Assembly (NCBI RefSeq): GCF_947500695.1
Contig: NZ_CANMSS010000004.1
Coordinates: 248,001-312,000, forward strand
Source: an uncultured Pseudoteredinibacter sp.
GTDB taxonomy: Bacteria > Pseudomonadota > Gammaproteobacteria > Pseudomonadales > Cellvibrionaceae
Direction of reading: 5' to 3'
DNA length: 64,000 nt
Shown here: in pieces, positions 62,605 through 64,000 of the stretch
Numbering within the stretch: the first letter of the stretch is position 1
How the letters are laid out: each line of letters opens with the position of its first letter
Position numbers and translations under genes: made by a program
The notes under the pieces: generated by a model
Databases searched by the model: none
Seen by the model: the letters and a program-made list of their open reading frames with translations, nothing else
What the model was told of the DNA's origin: nothing

Positions 62605-64000
62605 CGGGTCGTTATGAGGTGGAGGTGCTACTGAGGCCATCGATTGAGTGGGTGTCGGCCTGCTGCTGTTTGAGTGCGGCGGGCCTCCTAGCGGTGTCTC
62701 CCAGCCTGTTTTTGATGACACCATCAGTGGCTTGGGCGGGGGCAATAGTACTTTTCGCCATGGCACTGTGGCGCGCCAAGCAAGCTTGGCAGATCGGCCA
62801 ATATCAAAGGTGCTTAAGAGCCACGCCGAGATACAGTTTGAATGCTAGTCAGGTACCAATTAGTCAGCGATTTCTATTTCTTGGAAAAGGGTTCCAGTGG
62901 ACCCAGACCCATACCGAGCGTTTGTATGCGGCTCGGGATAAGCGGGCCGAGAAGTATCTGAAACCACCAATCCTTAAACAATGGATCCAGCGCAAAGCGC
63001 TTGAGTGGGAGCATCACCCTTTCAGGGGGGCTTTCATGCGCTGGATCACCCAAGATTCCGTCCTGAATCCATTTTCACCTCCGTTGGCCACCGGAGGCGA
63101 CCCTGTCATCCACGGGGTTGGGATCAGGGCGGAAACCAATGCCATGATGCCTCTCAGTGAACGAGTGGGGCATATGGTGGTGGTTGCCCGTACCCGCCAT
63201 GGAAAAACCCGATTGGCAGAGCTGCTAACCACCCAAGATATCCATCGCAAAGGCAACTGTGTCATTGTTCTGGATCCGAAAGGGGACGCGGATTACCTGA
63301 AGCGCATCTATGTTGAAACACAGCGGGCTGGGCGCCTCTTGATCATCTTCCATTTGGGGTTTCCCGAGAAGAGTGCAAGGTACAACGCGATAGGCTCATT
63401 CTCTCGAATAACCGAGGTTGCAACCCGTATTGCCAATCAGCTGCCCTCTGAAGGGGATGCCAGCGCGTTTAAGGAGTTTGCCTGGCAATTTATCAATGTC
63501 ATTGCAGTGGCCTTGGTTGCCCTGGGAGAAAGGCCGGATTTCAGGAAAATCCGACGTCATATCAGTGATATCGATACCCTTATTGTTGAATATGGTCGCT
63601 ATTGGCTGGCTGAGAACGGCCCAGAAGACTGGCAAGATCAGCTGGAAATCCTCCTTGAAGAAACCCAGCCCAAACACCTGAGTCGAGGAGAGCAGGGGAA
63701 GGACTTTGAGGCGGTCATCATGGTTCGCTATTTGAGGGAACTTGGTGACGTTGACCAGGTGCTGGAGGGGCTGATTTCAGCCTTTCGCTATGACCGTGAG
63801 TATTTTCAGAAAATCACGGTAGCGGTAAAGCCGTTCCTCGAAAAGCTCACGACCGGGGCTATTGCGGATGTACTGGCCCCGAATATCAATGATGCCCGTG
63901 ACAACAGGCCTGTTCTGGAGTGGGCTCAGGCCATACGGAATCAGGCGGTGGTCTATGTCGGGCTGGACGCTCTGACGGATCCTGAAGTGGCCAGCGCGGT
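62601..64000 (+). CDS. traD: Conjugative coupling ATPase TraD (cut by window end)
   Basis: The GTG at 62601 (GTGA overlap with the previous stop) opens a frame that stays open for 466 codons to the window edge. Two membrane helices lie at about 18-38 and 42-58. Walker A is ARTRHGKT (196-203) and the following VIVLDPKGDAD strand is typical of VirD4/TraD coupling proteins of the SXT/PFGI-1 type (TIGR03743). It connects the relaxosome to the secretion channel. The C-terminus is not visible. Confidence 0.92.
   Translation, partial: MTGRYEVEVLLRPSIEWVSACCCLSAAGLLAVSPSLFLMTPSVAWAGAIVLFAMALWRAKQAWQIGQYQRCLRATPRYSLNASQVPISQRFLFLGKGFQWTQTHTERLYAARDKRAEKYLKPPILKQWIQRKALEWEHHPFRGAFMRWITQDSVLNPFSPPLATGGDPVIHGVGIRAETNAMMPLSERVGHMVVVARTRHGKTRLAELLTTQDIHRKGNCVIVLDPKGDADYLKRIYVETQRAGRLLIIFHLGFPEKSARYNAIGSFSRITEVATRIANQLPSEGDASAFKEFAWQFINVIAVALVALGERPDFRKIRRHISDIDTLIVEYGRYWLAENGPEDWQDQLEILLEETQPKHLSRGEQGKDFEAVIMVRYLRELGDVDQVLEGLISAFRYDREYFQKITVAVKPFLEKLTTGAIADVLAPNINDARDNRPVLEWAQAIRNQAVVYVGLDALTDPEVASA

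Larger units (their letters stand above)
38086..64000. mobile_element. tRNA-Leu-associated genomic island / ICE-like region (right end not in view)
   Basis: Everything after the tRNA is accessory. It includes a P4-type integrase and AlpA-like regulator, a two-component pair, exported unknowns, a PAS/MCP pair, CsrA and an XRE regulator. It continues with an IS3 remnant, a Zn-hook ATPase, a nuclease pseudogene, a second tyrosine recombinase and five PFGI-1-type conjugation genes. Long gene-poor stretches and decayed genes suggest a composite of several insertions rather than one intact element. Whether the conjugation module shares its ends with the tRNA-Leu integrase is unknown. Confidence 0.65.

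Overview
The window looks like the chromosome of a mid-GC, probably marine or environmental gammaproteobacterium. The gene orders match the Pseudomonas-type arrangement in two blocks: yceD-rpmF-plsX-fabD-fabG-acpP-fabF-pabC-mltG-tmk-...-holB-pilZ-tatD, and comEC-exbB-exbD-lpxK-kdsB-(LMW-PTP)-murB, followed by uvrC-pgsA and tRNA-Cys/tRNA-Leu. The genus cannot be fixed from sequence alone; a Pseudomonadales/Cellvibrionales-like lineage is an inference.

Bases 1-13,700 hold the fatty-acid/phospholipid initiation cluster (yceD to fabF), folate and cell-wall genes, and the tmk-holB-pilZ-tatD block. Three minus-strand genes (unknown secreted protein, RluA-type pseudouridine synthase, autotransporter-like barrel) are inserted between tmk and holB. 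Bases 13,700-27,000 are mixed housekeeping and accessory genes: a glycosyltransferase, a PAP2 phosphatase, a dimeric dUTPase, mdh, bcp, an AraC-type regulator and a stand-alone yajC. There is also a divergent pair resembling gamma-glutamylation of amines (a PuuA-like glutamine-synthetase homologue and a PuuB-like FAD oxidase). This part contains two tandem arrays (about 20.48-21.18 kb and 25.69-26.46 kb). Their units are about 205 and 184 bp, and each unit carries a 28-bp palindrome with GGGGTCAGATCCC arms. Bases 27,000-38,085 are the comEC/exbBD/lpxK/kdsB/murB/uvrC/pgsA envelope and repair block ending in tRNA-Cys and tRNA-Leu.

From 38,086 to the window end the content is accessory and reads as one or more integrated elements inserted at the 3' end of tRNA-Leu(UAA). 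A P4-family tyrosine integrase and an AlpA-like regulator follow the tRNA. Next come a hybrid histidine kinase convergent with a LuxR-type response regulator, then three exported proteins, one with a CTERM-like sorting tail, downstream of a strong palindrome. After a long gene-poor stretch with hairpins come an Aer-like PAS protein, a chemoreceptor with a CZB domain, an unknown protein, CsrA and an XRE regulator. A decayed IS3-type transposase precedes a large Zn-hook ABC-type ATPase (RloC/PrrC-like candidate) and a broken restriction-like nuclease. The right end is the start of a conjugation module of the PFGI-1/TIGR037xx ICE type: a second tyrosine recombinase, an unknown gene, a PilL/FimV-like protein, a TIGR03759-like protein, a lytic transglycosylase, a TIGR03765-like protein and the coupling ATPase TraD, which runs off the window. 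The last five genes overlap by 1-4 bases, so they are probably one translationally coupled operon.

The most interesting targets are the palindromic tandem arrays, the CsrA plus split aerotaxis receptor carried on a conjugative-type element, the RloC-like ATPase beside a nuclease pseudogene, and the palindrome-controlled secreted-protein locus next to the two-component pair. All functional calls come from motif reading; no database search was run.
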